Shown: piece after piece, positions 19,524-26,236 of the stretch | Layout of the letters: the number at the start of each line of letters is the position of its first letter | Position numbering within the stretch: position 1 is the first letter of the stretch | Assembly: GCF_001506165.1 (NCBI RefSeq) | Contig: NZ_CP011427.1 | Location: forward strand, 1,488,001 to 1,552,000 | DNA: 64,000 bases | Direction: 5' to 3' | Source of the DNA: Pantoea vagans | Lineage (GTDB): Bacteria > Pseudomonadota > Gammaproteobacteria > Enterobacterales > Enterobacteriaceae | Translations under genes and position numbers: made by a program | Notes under the pieces: generated by a model | Told to the model about the DNA's origin: nothing | Seen by the model: the letters and a program-made list of their open reading frames with translations, nothing else | Database searches by the model: none

Positions 19524-20735
19524 CTATTTAATTTCGGGCCAGGCCACCGCTGGGAATCCGTTCAACAGCGGGTGCGCGAACAGATATCCCTGGAACTGAC
19601 TGATCCCTGCCGCCTCCAGCCACATCCACTCTTCAGCTTTTTCCACACCCTCGGCAATGACGGCAATCTCCAGAGAAGAACAGCATTTGATAATGGCATG
19701 CACGATGGCCTGCTTCGGCCCACTTTTATGCACGTCACTGATGATCTCGCGGTCAATTTTAATCTTGTCGGGCTGGAATTTGGAGAGCAGTGACAGGCCG
19801 GCAAACCCTGCGCCGAAATCATCCAATGCCAGGCTGATCCCCGCTGCCTTTAGCTTTCTGACTTCTGCTGTGAATTCATCTGCCCGTGAAATGATTTCGT
19901 TCTCGGTCACTTCAACGATCACCTGTTCAGGTACCAGGCCATTCGCCTCAATTTCCGTTAACAAGAACTCGACGGCATTCGGCACTGTCACCAGCGACAT
20001 TGGCAGTAAATTAATCGCCAGGCTGTGATCGCCAATGTTCAAGGTACTTGCAAGTTGAAATGCACGTTTTTTCGAGTGGATATCCGCGTAGTAAACCGCC
20101 TCACCTTCGAAAGCAGAAAAGTATTCCTGGGGTGACCCCCCTTTTGGGGTACGAATCAACGTCTCATAGGACACGATGCGACGTGCAAAGGGATCGATAA
20201 TCGGCTGGAACGCGAAGCTGTGGTCCTGCGGTGGGGTTGACACTTCATCTTGCACGATATGCGATGATTCATTAGCAATGAATTCCCACATGTCTGCGCC
20301 AGGAAGTTCGAAGTAGTTGTCTTTGTCGCGTGCCATCACGAAGGTGCGCAGAAACTGCAACGCGCGATCATCATAAGTCAGTTGGAAACGTGAGGTACCT
20401 TTATCCAATACCGACTGGAGAACCGTATCTTTGTCGTGTTCGCGTAAATCAAACAGTTCCATGCCCACTTTGCCAAAGCGCCGTGCTGGCGCGAAGTCAT
20501 GCATGAGCTCTACCAAATTATGATGGCGGGCATCCGCACTAATACGATTATAAATTCCCTGTACTGCATCACGCGGGCCTTCCAACAGTTGGAAGAAATG
20601 CAAGCCGTCGAACAGTAATATGCCTGTTACATCCGCGCGTTTATTCTTGGTGTTGGCTTTAGCAACCATATCTTTAAGCGTGTTGATCGGCACGTGCTCG
20701 TGAAGGTGGCTGCGATAGAGGATAGTGGTGAGCAT
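19524..20735 (-). CDS. bluF: BLUF-EAL blue-light sensor (BluF/YcgF-like)
   Basis: A 403-residue protein. The N-terminal BLUF flavin domain (about residues 1-95) has the expected Tyr7 (TTILYRS), Asn31 and Gln49 (FFQLLEGP). An EAL-type domain follows from about residue 170 with SYETLIR, LAINLLP, EVTENEI and DDFGAGFAGLSLL, the arrangement seen in E. coli BluF. There, the EAL domain does not degrade c-di-GMP but binds the repressor BluR in light. No bluR is visible here. Whether this EAL domain hydrolyses c-di-GMP cannot be decided by eye. It faces the fliE region, away from its usual E. coli location. Confidence 0.88.
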   Translation of the reverse strand: MLTTILYRSHLHEHVPINTLKDMVAKANTKNKRADVTGILLFDGLHFFQLLEGPRDAVQGIYNRISADARHHNLVELMHDFAPARRFGKVGMELFDLREHDKDTVLQSVLDKGTSRFQLTYDDRALQFLRTFVMARDKDNYFELPGADMWEFIANESSHIVQDEVSTPPQDHSFAFQPIIDPFARRIVSYETLIRTPKGGSPQEYFSAFEGEAVYYADIHSKKRAFQLASTLNIGDHSLAINLLPMSLVTVPNAVEFLLTEIEANGLVPEQVIVEVTENEIISRADEFTAEVRKLKAAGISLALDDFGAGFAGLSLLSKFQPDKIKIDREIISDVHKSGPKQAIVHAIIKCCSSLEIAVIAEGVEKAEEWMWLEAAGISQFQGYLFAHPLLNGFPAVAWPEIK

Positions 20736-20976
20736 AGCGATTGTCCGGACATATCTTTATTGTGGCCCTACACTAGCAGGCCTTGGATAATTATCTCCAT
20801 AGCTGATCGGCCGAACGGTAAACTTTTTTTCAAATAACAGGTTAACCGAAGCGGCTGGCAATAGACGTCAAATCGAATTGTTAATTAAGTGTATTCGCGC
20901 AGTGATTTCGATAAATAAATTCGATTGAATGGATAAATAAAAAGCGTATCTTTGACCTCGTTAACCAGAGGTGAGC

Positions 20977-21228
20977 ATGATGTTACGCGATTATTTAAAG
21001 ATTGATGATAGCGATAGTTTAGTTGAACAGAGCGTGTTAAGACTCAACAACCGCGGTCAGGAACATGTCACCGAATGGTGCATTGTTGGCGCAGACGGCA
21101 AGCAGAAGGGCAGTGTCGCGCTGTTTGATAAACTCAATACCCGCCGCTCTTATTGCGTCAGTTATCGAATTACACAGAAGGATGTGCACGGGAGGGTTGT
21201 CGTCGATCATCTGACCGACGTTTTGTAA
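20977..21228 (+). CDS. Hypothetical protein, 83 residues
   Basis: A small soluble protein (MMLRDYLKIDDSDSLVEQ...) with no membrane segment and no family I recognise. AGAGGTGAG lies just before two adjacent ATGs (20977 and 20980); either could be used, and a GTG at 20971 lies inside the Shine-Dalgarno sequence and is unlikely. It is divergent from bluF across an AT-rich 240-bp region and ends before a terminator at 21256-21277. Monocistronic. Confidence 0.65.
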   Translation: MMLRDYLKIDDSDSLVEQSVLRLNNRGQEHVTEWCIVGADGKQKGSVALFDKLNTRRSYCVSYRITQKDVHGRVVVDHLTDVL

Positions 21229-21255
21229 TATTTGCCGTAGTTTTCTCCACCTTGG

Positions 21256-21277
21256 CCCGCTTATTAGCGGGTTTTTT
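21256..21277 (+). terminator. Terminator of the 83-aa gene
   Basis: CCCGCT, loop TATT, AGCGGG followed by T6. It overlaps the 3' end of the convergent repressor gene. Confidence 0.88.
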
Positions 21278-21932
21278 GCATGAGATGATCAGCGCGATAC
21301 CGACGCATTTCCATCAATGTTCCAATCAATTGCATGCTGTTCTCCGATGATGTCAACACAGGAAAATCTTCGTTTATGGGTCGCAACGAGAAAATTTGTT
21401 CGTCATGACGCTGAGATAACAGTCGGTAAACGCGAACCTGCGCCACACCATTGACCTCTGCGAGCACCACATCACCAGGTTGTGGTGTGACGGTGGGGTC
21501 AAAAATCAACGTATCACCCTGCCGATAGTCGGGTTGCATGGAACCATCTTCTAACATCACGGCCAGCGACTGTTCGCTGAGTAGGATATCGCTGTAGAGA
21601 AAGCGTGTGGCCTGCTGTTGCATCGCCAACCGTTGCTCATGCATCCACTGCGCCGCTTGCGTCAAACTTATCAATGGCAGCGGGGTGAGGTGGTTAATCG
21701 CCAGCGGTGCGCTAAACACTTCACCCTCGCCATCCATGATCCATGCCGCAGTGCATTGCAGCCATTCTGCCAACCGCAACAGGTTCTCACCGCGTGGCAC
21801 GGTTTCCTCTTTTTCCCATTGAGAAACAGCGACATGTGATACGCCCACCCCTTTGGCCAACGCCTGTTGCGTCAATTTCAGCGCTTTACGGCGACTGCGA
21901 ATACGCTCACCAACACATTCTTTTTTCATCAT
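21264..21932 (-). CDS. Phage CI/C2-like repressor, probably non-cleavable
   Basis: A 222-residue protein with an N-terminal Cro/CI-type helix-turn-helix (about residues 8-65: LTQQALAKGVGVSHVAVSQWE) and a C-terminal S24/LexA-like domain. The nucleophile motif is present (DGSMQP, Ser131; RQGD). The C-terminal domain has no lysine between residue 43 and residue 220, so the catalytic Lys is missing. The cleavage-site region reads LISLTQAAQW, with no Ala-Gly bond. Auto-cleavage in an SOS response is therefore unlikely. It is divergent from a three-gene module, with two identical operator cores between them. No phage structural genes are nearby. Confidence 0.85.
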   Translation of the reverse strand: MMKKECVGERIRSRRKALKLTQQALAKGVGVSHVAVSQWEKEETVPRGENLLRLAEWLQCTAAWIMDGEGEVFSAPLAINHLTPLPLISLTQAAQWMHEQRLAMQQQATRFLYSDILLSEQSLAVMLEDGSMQPDYRQGDTLIFDPTVTPQPGDVVLAEVNGVAQVRVYRLLSQRHDEQIFSLRPINEDFPVLTSSENSMQLIGTLMEMRRYRADHLMQKTR

Positions 21933-21956
21933 CTTGACAACTCCCGGAAGGTTTAC

Positions 21957-21992
21957 TTAAGTATACTTAAATTCATTAATTAAAGTATACTT
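21957..21992. promoter_or_regulatory. Two operator palindromes for the CI-like repressor
   Basis: TTAAGTATACTTAA (21957-21970) is a perfect palindrome, and AAGTATACTT (21983-21992) repeats its core 24 bp away. Both are followed by AATTC. TATACT inside each can serve as a -10 element on either strand. The position between divergent repressor and module genes is typical for phage-type control. Binding is inferred, not shown. Confidence 0.7.
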
Positions 21993-22076
21993 AAATTCAG
22001 GCGTTGGCTGCGCACCTGGCAAGGGTAGTCAACGTGCTTCTGGGGCGGACTCCTTGCCAGTGTTGAGAGGTGAGGC

Positions 22077-22466
22077 ATGGAAAGTAGTTTGGTGACCAGC
22101 GTCGGTGCGTTGCTTCTCGGCGGCGGCGCAGCAGCTGTGTTCTGGAAACCGTTAATGGCTGGCATTGCAGCCATCGTCACCAGCAATCGCGCCGGCGGCG
22201 AGATCATCACCAGCTACAAAGAGCAGGTGATGCTTCTCAAGGAGAGCCACGCGCTGATGCGCCGGGAGAATGATGATCTGCGTATTCGCCACGATAAAAA
22301 TCTCCGGCGTATCTCTTCGCTGGAAACCGATTTGCGGCTGATCAAGAACGCGCTGGGCATTTTGCTGGCGACCACGGAATCGGATCACAGTGACAAATTC
22401 CGTAGCCAAATCAATCAACTGATTACCACCCTTGAGGAGAGTCGCGATGGTGCAGATAAACAGTGA
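22077..22466 (+). CDS. Hypothetical membrane-anchored coiled-coil protein (module gene 1)
   Basis: A 129-residue protein. An N-terminal hydrophobic, glycine-rich segment (about residues 5-36) is followed by a charged helical region (about 45-125: SYKEQVMLLKESHALMRREN) with heptad-like spacing, so a membrane anchor plus coiled coil is likely. I do not recognise a family. It is the first gene of a tight plus-strand operon facing the repressor and overlaps module gene 2 by 20 nt. The start ATG at 22077 follows GAGAGGTGAGGC. Confidence 0.7.
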   Translation: MESSLVTSVGALLLGGGAAAVFWKPLMAGIAAIVTSNRAGGEIITSYKEQVMLLKESHALMRRENDDLRIRHDKNLRRISSLETDLRLIKNALGILLATTESDHSDKFRSQINQLITTLEESRDGADKQ

Positions 22467-22776
22467 ATTTTCAGTCAGAGGTCATCGGCGTCAGCTGCTG
22501 TTGGGCGGCTTGCTGCTGGTGCTGTCACTGATGTGTGTGGCAATGACCATCATGTTTGTTTTCGTCAATAACAGTGCCAATCGCCGGGTGGAGGACATTC
22601 GCCAACAGTACCGAACCATCTCTGATCGACGCGAAGCTCGCGTAGCCGAACTGACCAGCCAGTTGGTGGCGCTGCAGAAAAAACTCGATGGTTTGCCAGA
22701 CCGCACGGCAAACAAAACGGCAGACAAAGTTAAGCAGGTTGTTACCGAAGACGCGCCACCGGAATCAACGCATTAA
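22447..22776 (+). CDS. Hypothetical single-span membrane protein (module gene 2)
   Basis: A 109-residue protein with a cytoplasmic N-terminus, one membrane helix (about residues 19-44: LLLGGLLLVLSLMCVAMTIM) and a helical, charged C-terminal part that would face the periplasm. The topology resembles inner-membrane spanins or other phage accessory proteins, but no lysis genes are adjacent. The start is the ATG at 22447, preceded by GAGGAGAG; it overlaps module gene 1, so translation is coupled. No known family recognised. Confidence 0.7.
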   Translation: MVQINSEFSVRGHRRQLLLGGLLLVLSLMCVAMTIMFVFVNNSANRRVEDIRQQYRTISDRREARVAELTSQLVALQKKLDGLPDRTANKTADKVKQVVTEDAPPESTH

Positions 22777-22786
22777 GGAGGCCATG

Positions 22787-23152
22787 ATGAGTATTACCGA
22801 GCGGATCGCAACCCGTCTTCATCAGTTGCGGTCTTTATTCAGCAAGAAGGAGAAATTTATGAGCGACCAAACTGTTATTGAACCGACTACCGTCACGGAT
22901 GCCAGCACAGTGTCACCGCTGGAGAGTTTTGCTAATGAGATCGCGGCACCGGCTGCGAGCAGTGCGCCAGCACCGGAGGTTGCTGCACCTGCGGCAGCCG
23001 CCAGTTCAGCCGCTGTCTCTGCCGTCAGCGAGGATGTGAGTGCCAGCGTTAAAGACTTCACGCAGGCATTTAACTTTGTCGAGCAGGGCGTGGAGAAGTT
23101 GGGGGCAGCCGCCAAGGATGAGCTGATAGCGTTAGCACGGAAGTATCTGTAA
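22787..23152 (+). CDS. Hypothetical Ala-rich protein with two good starts (module gene 3)
   Basis: A 121-residue protein: a basic, possibly amphipathic N-terminus (SITERIATRLHQLRSLFSKK), a low-complexity Ala/Pro/Ser linker (about 50-78), and a helical C-terminal tail (ASVKDFTQAFNFVEQGVEKL...). ATG 22787 lies 5 nt after AAGGAGG. A second in-frame ATG at 22859 lies 6 nt after AAGGAG and would give a 97-residue form without the basic segment. Both signals are strong. No family recognised. Confidence 0.7.
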   Translation: MSITERIATRLHQLRSLFSKKEKFMSDQTVIEPTTVTDASTVSPLESFANEIAAPAASSAPAPEVAAPAAAASSAAVSAVSEDVSASVKDFTQAFNFVEQGVEKLGAAAKDELIALARKYL

Positions 23153-23157
23153 CTATA

Positions 23158-23179
23158 CGGGCGGTCATTTGGCCGCCCG
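23158..23179 (+). terminator. Probable terminator of the three-gene module
   Basis: CGGGCGG, loop TCATTTGG, CCGCCCG, followed by ATTTAACCTT. The stem is strong and the T tract weak. Confidence 0.55.
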
Positions 23180-23282
23180 ATTTAACCTTCCGATTATTCC
23201 TAAGGCAGTCTCGATATTTTCTACTAACTTTAATCATTCAGACGTTATTTAAACGGGCTTATTAAGCAAAAAGGAAGACACC

Positions 23283-23549
23283 ATGAGTGATACAGAGACT
23301 GTCAAAACCAAAACCGACTACCTGCGTGATGTCACCTCACAGCTTAAAGAGATGCGTCACTACGCACAGACCAACACCGAGACGCTTTCCAGCCACTGGT
23401 TAGCCTTCGATGCAGGCGAGTACAAGGATAAAGAGTATGCGGGACGTTTCGACACGCTGCTCAATAAGCAGGGAAAACTGCTGGATGATATTGAGCAGGC
23501 GATTCAGGATTTAGAGATCACCATCAATCACAGCGAACAAGAAAGCTAA
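23283..23549 (+). CDS. Hypothetical small helical protein
   Basis: An 88-residue acidic, apparently all-helical soluble protein (MSDTETVKTKTDYLRDVTSQ...LLDDIEQAIQDLEITINHS). AAAAGGAAG lies a few nt before the ATG. It has its own upstream AT-rich region and converges on the DinI-like gene with 20 nt between stops. I do not recognise a family. Confidence 0.65.
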   Translation: MSDTETVKTKTDYLRDVTSQLKEMRHYAQTNTETLSSHWLAFDAGEYKDKEYAGRFDTLLNKQGKLLDDIEQAIQDLEITINHSEQES

Positions 23550-23569
23550 GTTCCCTTCGCGCGGGTGGC

Positions 23570-23809
23570 CTATTCGGCCACCAGCCACATATCTGCTTCA
23601 TCGAACATCTCTTCGACAATACGTGCGATAGTTGCTTTGTCGTTCTTACTCAGATCGGTATCAATCCCATTACGCTCCATCGGCTTGACGCGCACCTCAA
23701 CCTCAGGAAATACACGTTGCACGCGCTTCTCCAGCTCCTGCAAAATCATTTCGCGTGCGCCTGGCAAACCGGCCACGTTGCGTTTGTCGTAAATCAGTTC
23801 CACAAACAT
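23570..23809 (-). CDS. DinI-like family protein, SOS-regulated
   Basis: A 79-residue protein beginning MFVELIYDKRNVAGLPGARE and ending with the DinI signature EEMFDEADMWLVAE. DinI-like proteins bind RecA and modulate the SOS response; many are carried by prophages and plasmids. An in-frame ATG at 23842 would add 11 residues, but it coincides with the predicted -10 element (AATATG), so the ATG at 23809 is preferred despite a weak Shine-Dalgarno. A textbook LexA box lies directly upstream. Confidence 0.88.
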   Translation of the reverse strand: MFVELIYDKRNVAGLPGAREMILQELEKRVQRVFPEVEVRVKPMERNGIDTDLSKNDKATIARIVEEMFDEADMWLVAE

Positions 23810-23844
23810 CAGGGCATTCCATTCTTCAAAAGGGTGCGTCATAT

Positions 23845-23864
23845 TACTGTAAATAAAAACAGTA
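23845..23864 (-). promoter_or_regulatory. LexA (SOS) box of the DinI-like gene
   Basis: TACTGTAAATAAAAACAGTA fits the consensus CTGT-N8-ACAG exactly. On the minus strand a -35-like TTGCTA (23863-23868) and a -10-like AATATG 17 nt later bracket the box, so LexA would block RNA polymerase. Confidence 0.9.
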
Positions 23865-23979
23865 GCAAGTCATCGGCGCTTGTCGGCTGGAAATTTTTTC
23901 TTTCTGGCAAGCGATGCACAGGATTTGCGCTGATACTCAACAGCGTTACACAGGGAAATGGACTCATTGGGAGGTAGGC

Positions 23980-24273
23980 ATGCGGCAACTGGTGATCGAT
24001 ATCTTGCTGAAAATGGCAAAAATGGATACGGAAGCAAAAGAGCTGGTGGCGCAGGTTGAAGCGCAATCATTACTGATCGCGGCCTTGCTGATTCATGCGA
24101 AGCAGGATAATAGCTTAACCATTAGCGATACCGTTCAGGATGCGATTGTGACGGCTTCCCGCAGCGGGCATGAGTTTTTGCAGTCGGATGTGGATCTGCT
24201 GCTCACCCATATTAATCGTCTGTTGGCGGTGGCGAGCTATGTTGAGGTGAAGGGTATTGAGCGCGAAGAGTAG
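23980..24273 (+). CDS. iraP: Anti-adaptor protein IraP (RssB inhibitor)
   Basis: A 97-residue protein. Its start, MRQLVIDILLKMAKMDTEAK followed by ELVAQVEAQ, matches the E. coli IraP pattern (LL-K-A--E-ESKEL-AQVEA). IraP binds RssB and stops delivery of sigma-S to ClpXP, for example under phosphate starvation. GGGAGG lies 5 nt before the ATG at 23980. The C-terminal half is diverged from E. coli. In E. coli iraP sits next to phoA; here phoA is 32 kb away and iraP lies in the accessory stretch near the flagellar genes. Confidence 0.85.
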   Translation: MRQLVIDILLKMAKMDTEAKELVAQVEAQSLLIAALLIHAKQDNSLTISDTVQDAIVTASRSGHEFLQSDVDLLLTHINRLLAVASYVEVKGIEREE

Positions 24274-24287
24274 GGGAAAAAATACTA

Positions 24288-24322
24288 CCTCTGGAGGGGA
24301 AATCCAGCAACTCCTCCAGAGG
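24288..24322. repeat. Inverted repeat downstream of iraP
   Basis: CCTCTGGAGG (24288-24297) and CCTCCAGAGG (24313-24322) form a perfect 10-bp stem with a 15-nt loop. There is no T tract. It may protect the iraP transcript end or be a remnant repeat. Confidence 0.5.
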
Positions 24323-24376
24323 CGGTGCAACAGCACCTTCGTTCAAGGACAATCTACGACCTAAGCCGTCAGAGAC

Positions 24377-24412
24377 AAGTTATACAACTTCGATGGTGTT
24401 GTACAACTTTTT
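24377..24412 (+). terminator. Probable iraP terminator
   Basis: AAGTTATACAAC pairs with GTTGTACAACTT (11 of 12 positions) around a 9-nt loop, followed by a short T tract. AT-rich, so a moderate terminator. Confidence 0.6.
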
Positions 24413-24470
24413 CCTTGGTCATTTGTGTGGTTGGAGGTGTATCTGAGACGCCTTTTTAGTACCGCTCCGC

Positions 24471-24794
24471 TTAGAGTTCGTTCTTAATACAGAACTCTTC
24501 CCACGTCATCCCCAGCGCTTCCGCATGAGATTTTAAATAGGTTTCAATGGCTTCCGCAGCAACCGCTTTATCGGGTTCGGCCAGTTGAATAGAAAACAGC
24601 ATGCCATCCAGTTTCTTTTGGCGCAGGAACGCCGCGTAAATACGCTCGGCATGCCATTCACGCAGTTGACGCAAAGACAGGTTAGCCGCACGCGCATCAC
24701 TTTCGGTTAACTCATCCAGCGCGGCCTGGAAATCGGCATGCGCAGCAAAAAACATGGTGCGGGCTTGTGCGTAATACTCTTCTGGGGTTTTCAT
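24471..24794 (-). CDS. DUF6388-like small protein
   Basis: A 107-residue soluble, helical protein (MKTPEEYYAQARTMFFAAHA ... MTWEEFCIKNEL). I associate it with a short conserved enterobacterial family annotated as DUF6388, but from memory only. The start is the ATG at 24794, 6 nt after AGGAA; an in-frame ATG further upstream lacks a site. Single gene, divergent from yedD. No function known. Confidence 0.6.
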   Translation of the reverse strand: MKTPEEYYAQARTMFFAAHADFQAALDELTESDARAANLSLRQLREWHAERIYAAFLRQKKLDGMLFSIQLAEPDKAVAAEAIETYLKSHAEALGMTWEEFCIKNEL

Positions 24795-24942
24795 TCGGAA
24801 TTCCTGCTGATCATCTTGCGCGCTAGTGTAACGCGCGCCGGGAACATTGTCAGGAACCACCGGGTTTTAATGAAGATTCCTTGCGTAACTTACGCGAAAA
24901 ATTATAACGTACCGGGCATTGAAGCGAGTGTAGGAATCGATA

Positions 24943-25410
24943 ATGAAAAAGTGGATGGTACTGGCCGCATTGGCATTGAGCGGATGTGCGCAAATCACCA
25001 GCTATGAAGGGGCAGTAAAAACCCCGGCACCGCAGGAATTACAAGGTAACTGGCAGACCGTGGGGCCACAAAGCAAACTGATCAGTAAGCAAGCCATGGG
25101 CAGCCTGATTATCGGTGCGCAGGGCGATACGCTGGATTGCCGCCAGTGGCAGCGCGTGATTGCCAAGCCGGGCAAATTAACCCGCCTGGGCGATGACTGG
25201 GTCAACGTGACGCGTCAGGTGCGTGTGATGCCGATTACCCTGCAGAACGGTGAGCTGCGTTATGACGGCTTGCGGATGCGTAAGGTCGATCGTCCAACCG
25301 TAGAGTGCCAGCAGGCCTTAGAAGAGGTGGCGAAACGCCCGAATGACGCGGTGATTCAGAATATTCAGCCGCAAATTATGGAGCCGGTGTCGGTGCCTGC
25401 ACAGAAGTAA
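24943..25410 (+). CDS. yedD: Outer-membrane-type lipoprotein YedD
   Basis: A 155-residue lipoprotein with signal peptide MKKWMVLAALALSGC and lipobox LSGC (Cys15). The residue after Cys is Ala, so sorting to the outer membrane is expected. The body follows E. coli YedD, a lipoprotein near fliT. In E. coli amyA lies between fliT and yedD; here it is absent. Function unknown. It ends at a bidirectional terminator shared with fliT. Confidence 0.85.
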   Translation: MKKWMVLAALALSGCAQITSYEGAVKTPAPQELQGNWQTVGPQSKLISKQAMGSLIIGAQGDTLDCRQWQRVIAKPGKLTRLGDDWVNVTRQVRVMPITLQNGELRYDGLRMRKVDRPTVECQQALEEVAKRPNDAVIQNIQPQIMEPVSVPAQK

Positions 25411-25415
25411 TAAAA

Positions 25416-25442
25416 AAAGGGTGAGCACGAGGCTCACCCTTT
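25416..25442. terminator. Bidirectional terminator between yedD and fliT
   Basis: AAAGGGTGAGC and GCTCACCCTTT form an 11-bp stem. A7 on the left and T-rich sequence on the right serve both convergent transcripts. Confidence 0.88.
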
Positions 25443-25463
25443 CTCATTCACACTTCATGCCGA

Positions 25464-25820
25464 TCACGAACTCTGCGGCAAATACACATTACCTTGCTTG
25501 CCGTAGGCGCTCATCACCGATTTCTGCTTAGATGACTGGCCCACCAGCAGCGTCAGCTCGTCCATACGCAATTTCAACAGACGTTTGACTTCACTCTCAT
25601 TGTCGAGGATATGGCGCAGTACCGGGCGCAGCTGATCCTGCAGCTGGCTGGACGGCGACGCGGCTTCCGTCGAGCGGGCCAATGTTTGCACCGCACTGAC
25701 ATAATCCATCTCCTTTGTAATCAGGTCATCCCATTCGCCGTCTGCGGCCAGGCGCAGCATTCCATGGCTGAGATCGAGTAGCTGTTGGTAAACGGTAATC
25801 AGATGCGGTGCGTTATTCAT
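25464..25820 (-). CDS. fliT: Flagellar export chaperone FliT
   Basis: A 118-residue helical protein, normal length. FliT is the chaperone for the cap protein FliD and, when free, inhibits FlhDC. The sequence ([20 protein letters not shown]) matches the family. It is the last gene of fliDST; the fliS stop overlaps its ATG in TAATG. Confidence 0.94.
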   Translation of the reverse strand: MNNAPHLITVYQQLLDLSHGMLRLAADGEWDDLITKEMDYVSAVQTLARSTEAASPSSQLQDQLRPVLRHILDNESEVKRLLKLRMDELTLLVGQSSKQKSVMSAYGKQGNVYLPQSS

Positions 25821-26227
25821 TAAACGGCGTCCTGAAGGTGTTGAGGTTGTGCGACTTCTTTCCAGGCATCAGCGATATTGCGTAAAAGACCTTCGACTTC
25901 TTCGATGGCTTCTACGTCATTTCGCAGGTTGGCCTGCAGCAGACGGCGGACCATATAGGCGTAAAGCCCCACCAGATTATCGGTGAGCTCATCGCCGCTA
26001 CCTTCCACCAGACCTTGCTTAAGTCCGTTTTCGATGATGTTAATCGCTTTAGACAGCGATGAACCTTTGCCTTCAATATTGCCATCCTGCAAGAACAGGC
26101 GGGCACGTACCAGCGCGCTGAGCGCGCCGTCAAACAGCATGGAGACCAGCTGCTGCTGGTTAGCGCTCATCACTGCGCTCTCCACACCAATTTTTGCATA
26201 GGCTTTAGTGCCATTTGCGCTGTACAT
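25820..26227 (-). CDS. fliS: Flagellin chaperone FliS
   Basis: A 135-residue helical chaperone almost collinear with E. coli FliS ([51 protein letters not shown]). It binds the C-terminus of flagellin and prevents early polymerisation. The start is the ATG at 26227 after AAGGAG; an in-frame start 6 nt upstream is too close to the Shine-Dalgarno. Confidence 0.96.
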   Translation of the reverse strand: MYSANGTKAYAKIGVESAVMSANQQQLVSMLFDGALSALVRARLFLQDGNIEGKGSSLSKAINIIENGLKQGLVEGSGDELTDNLVGLYAYMVRRLLQANLRNDVEAIEEVEGLLRNIADAWKEVAQPQHLQDAV

Positions 26228-26236
26228 GATCACTCC

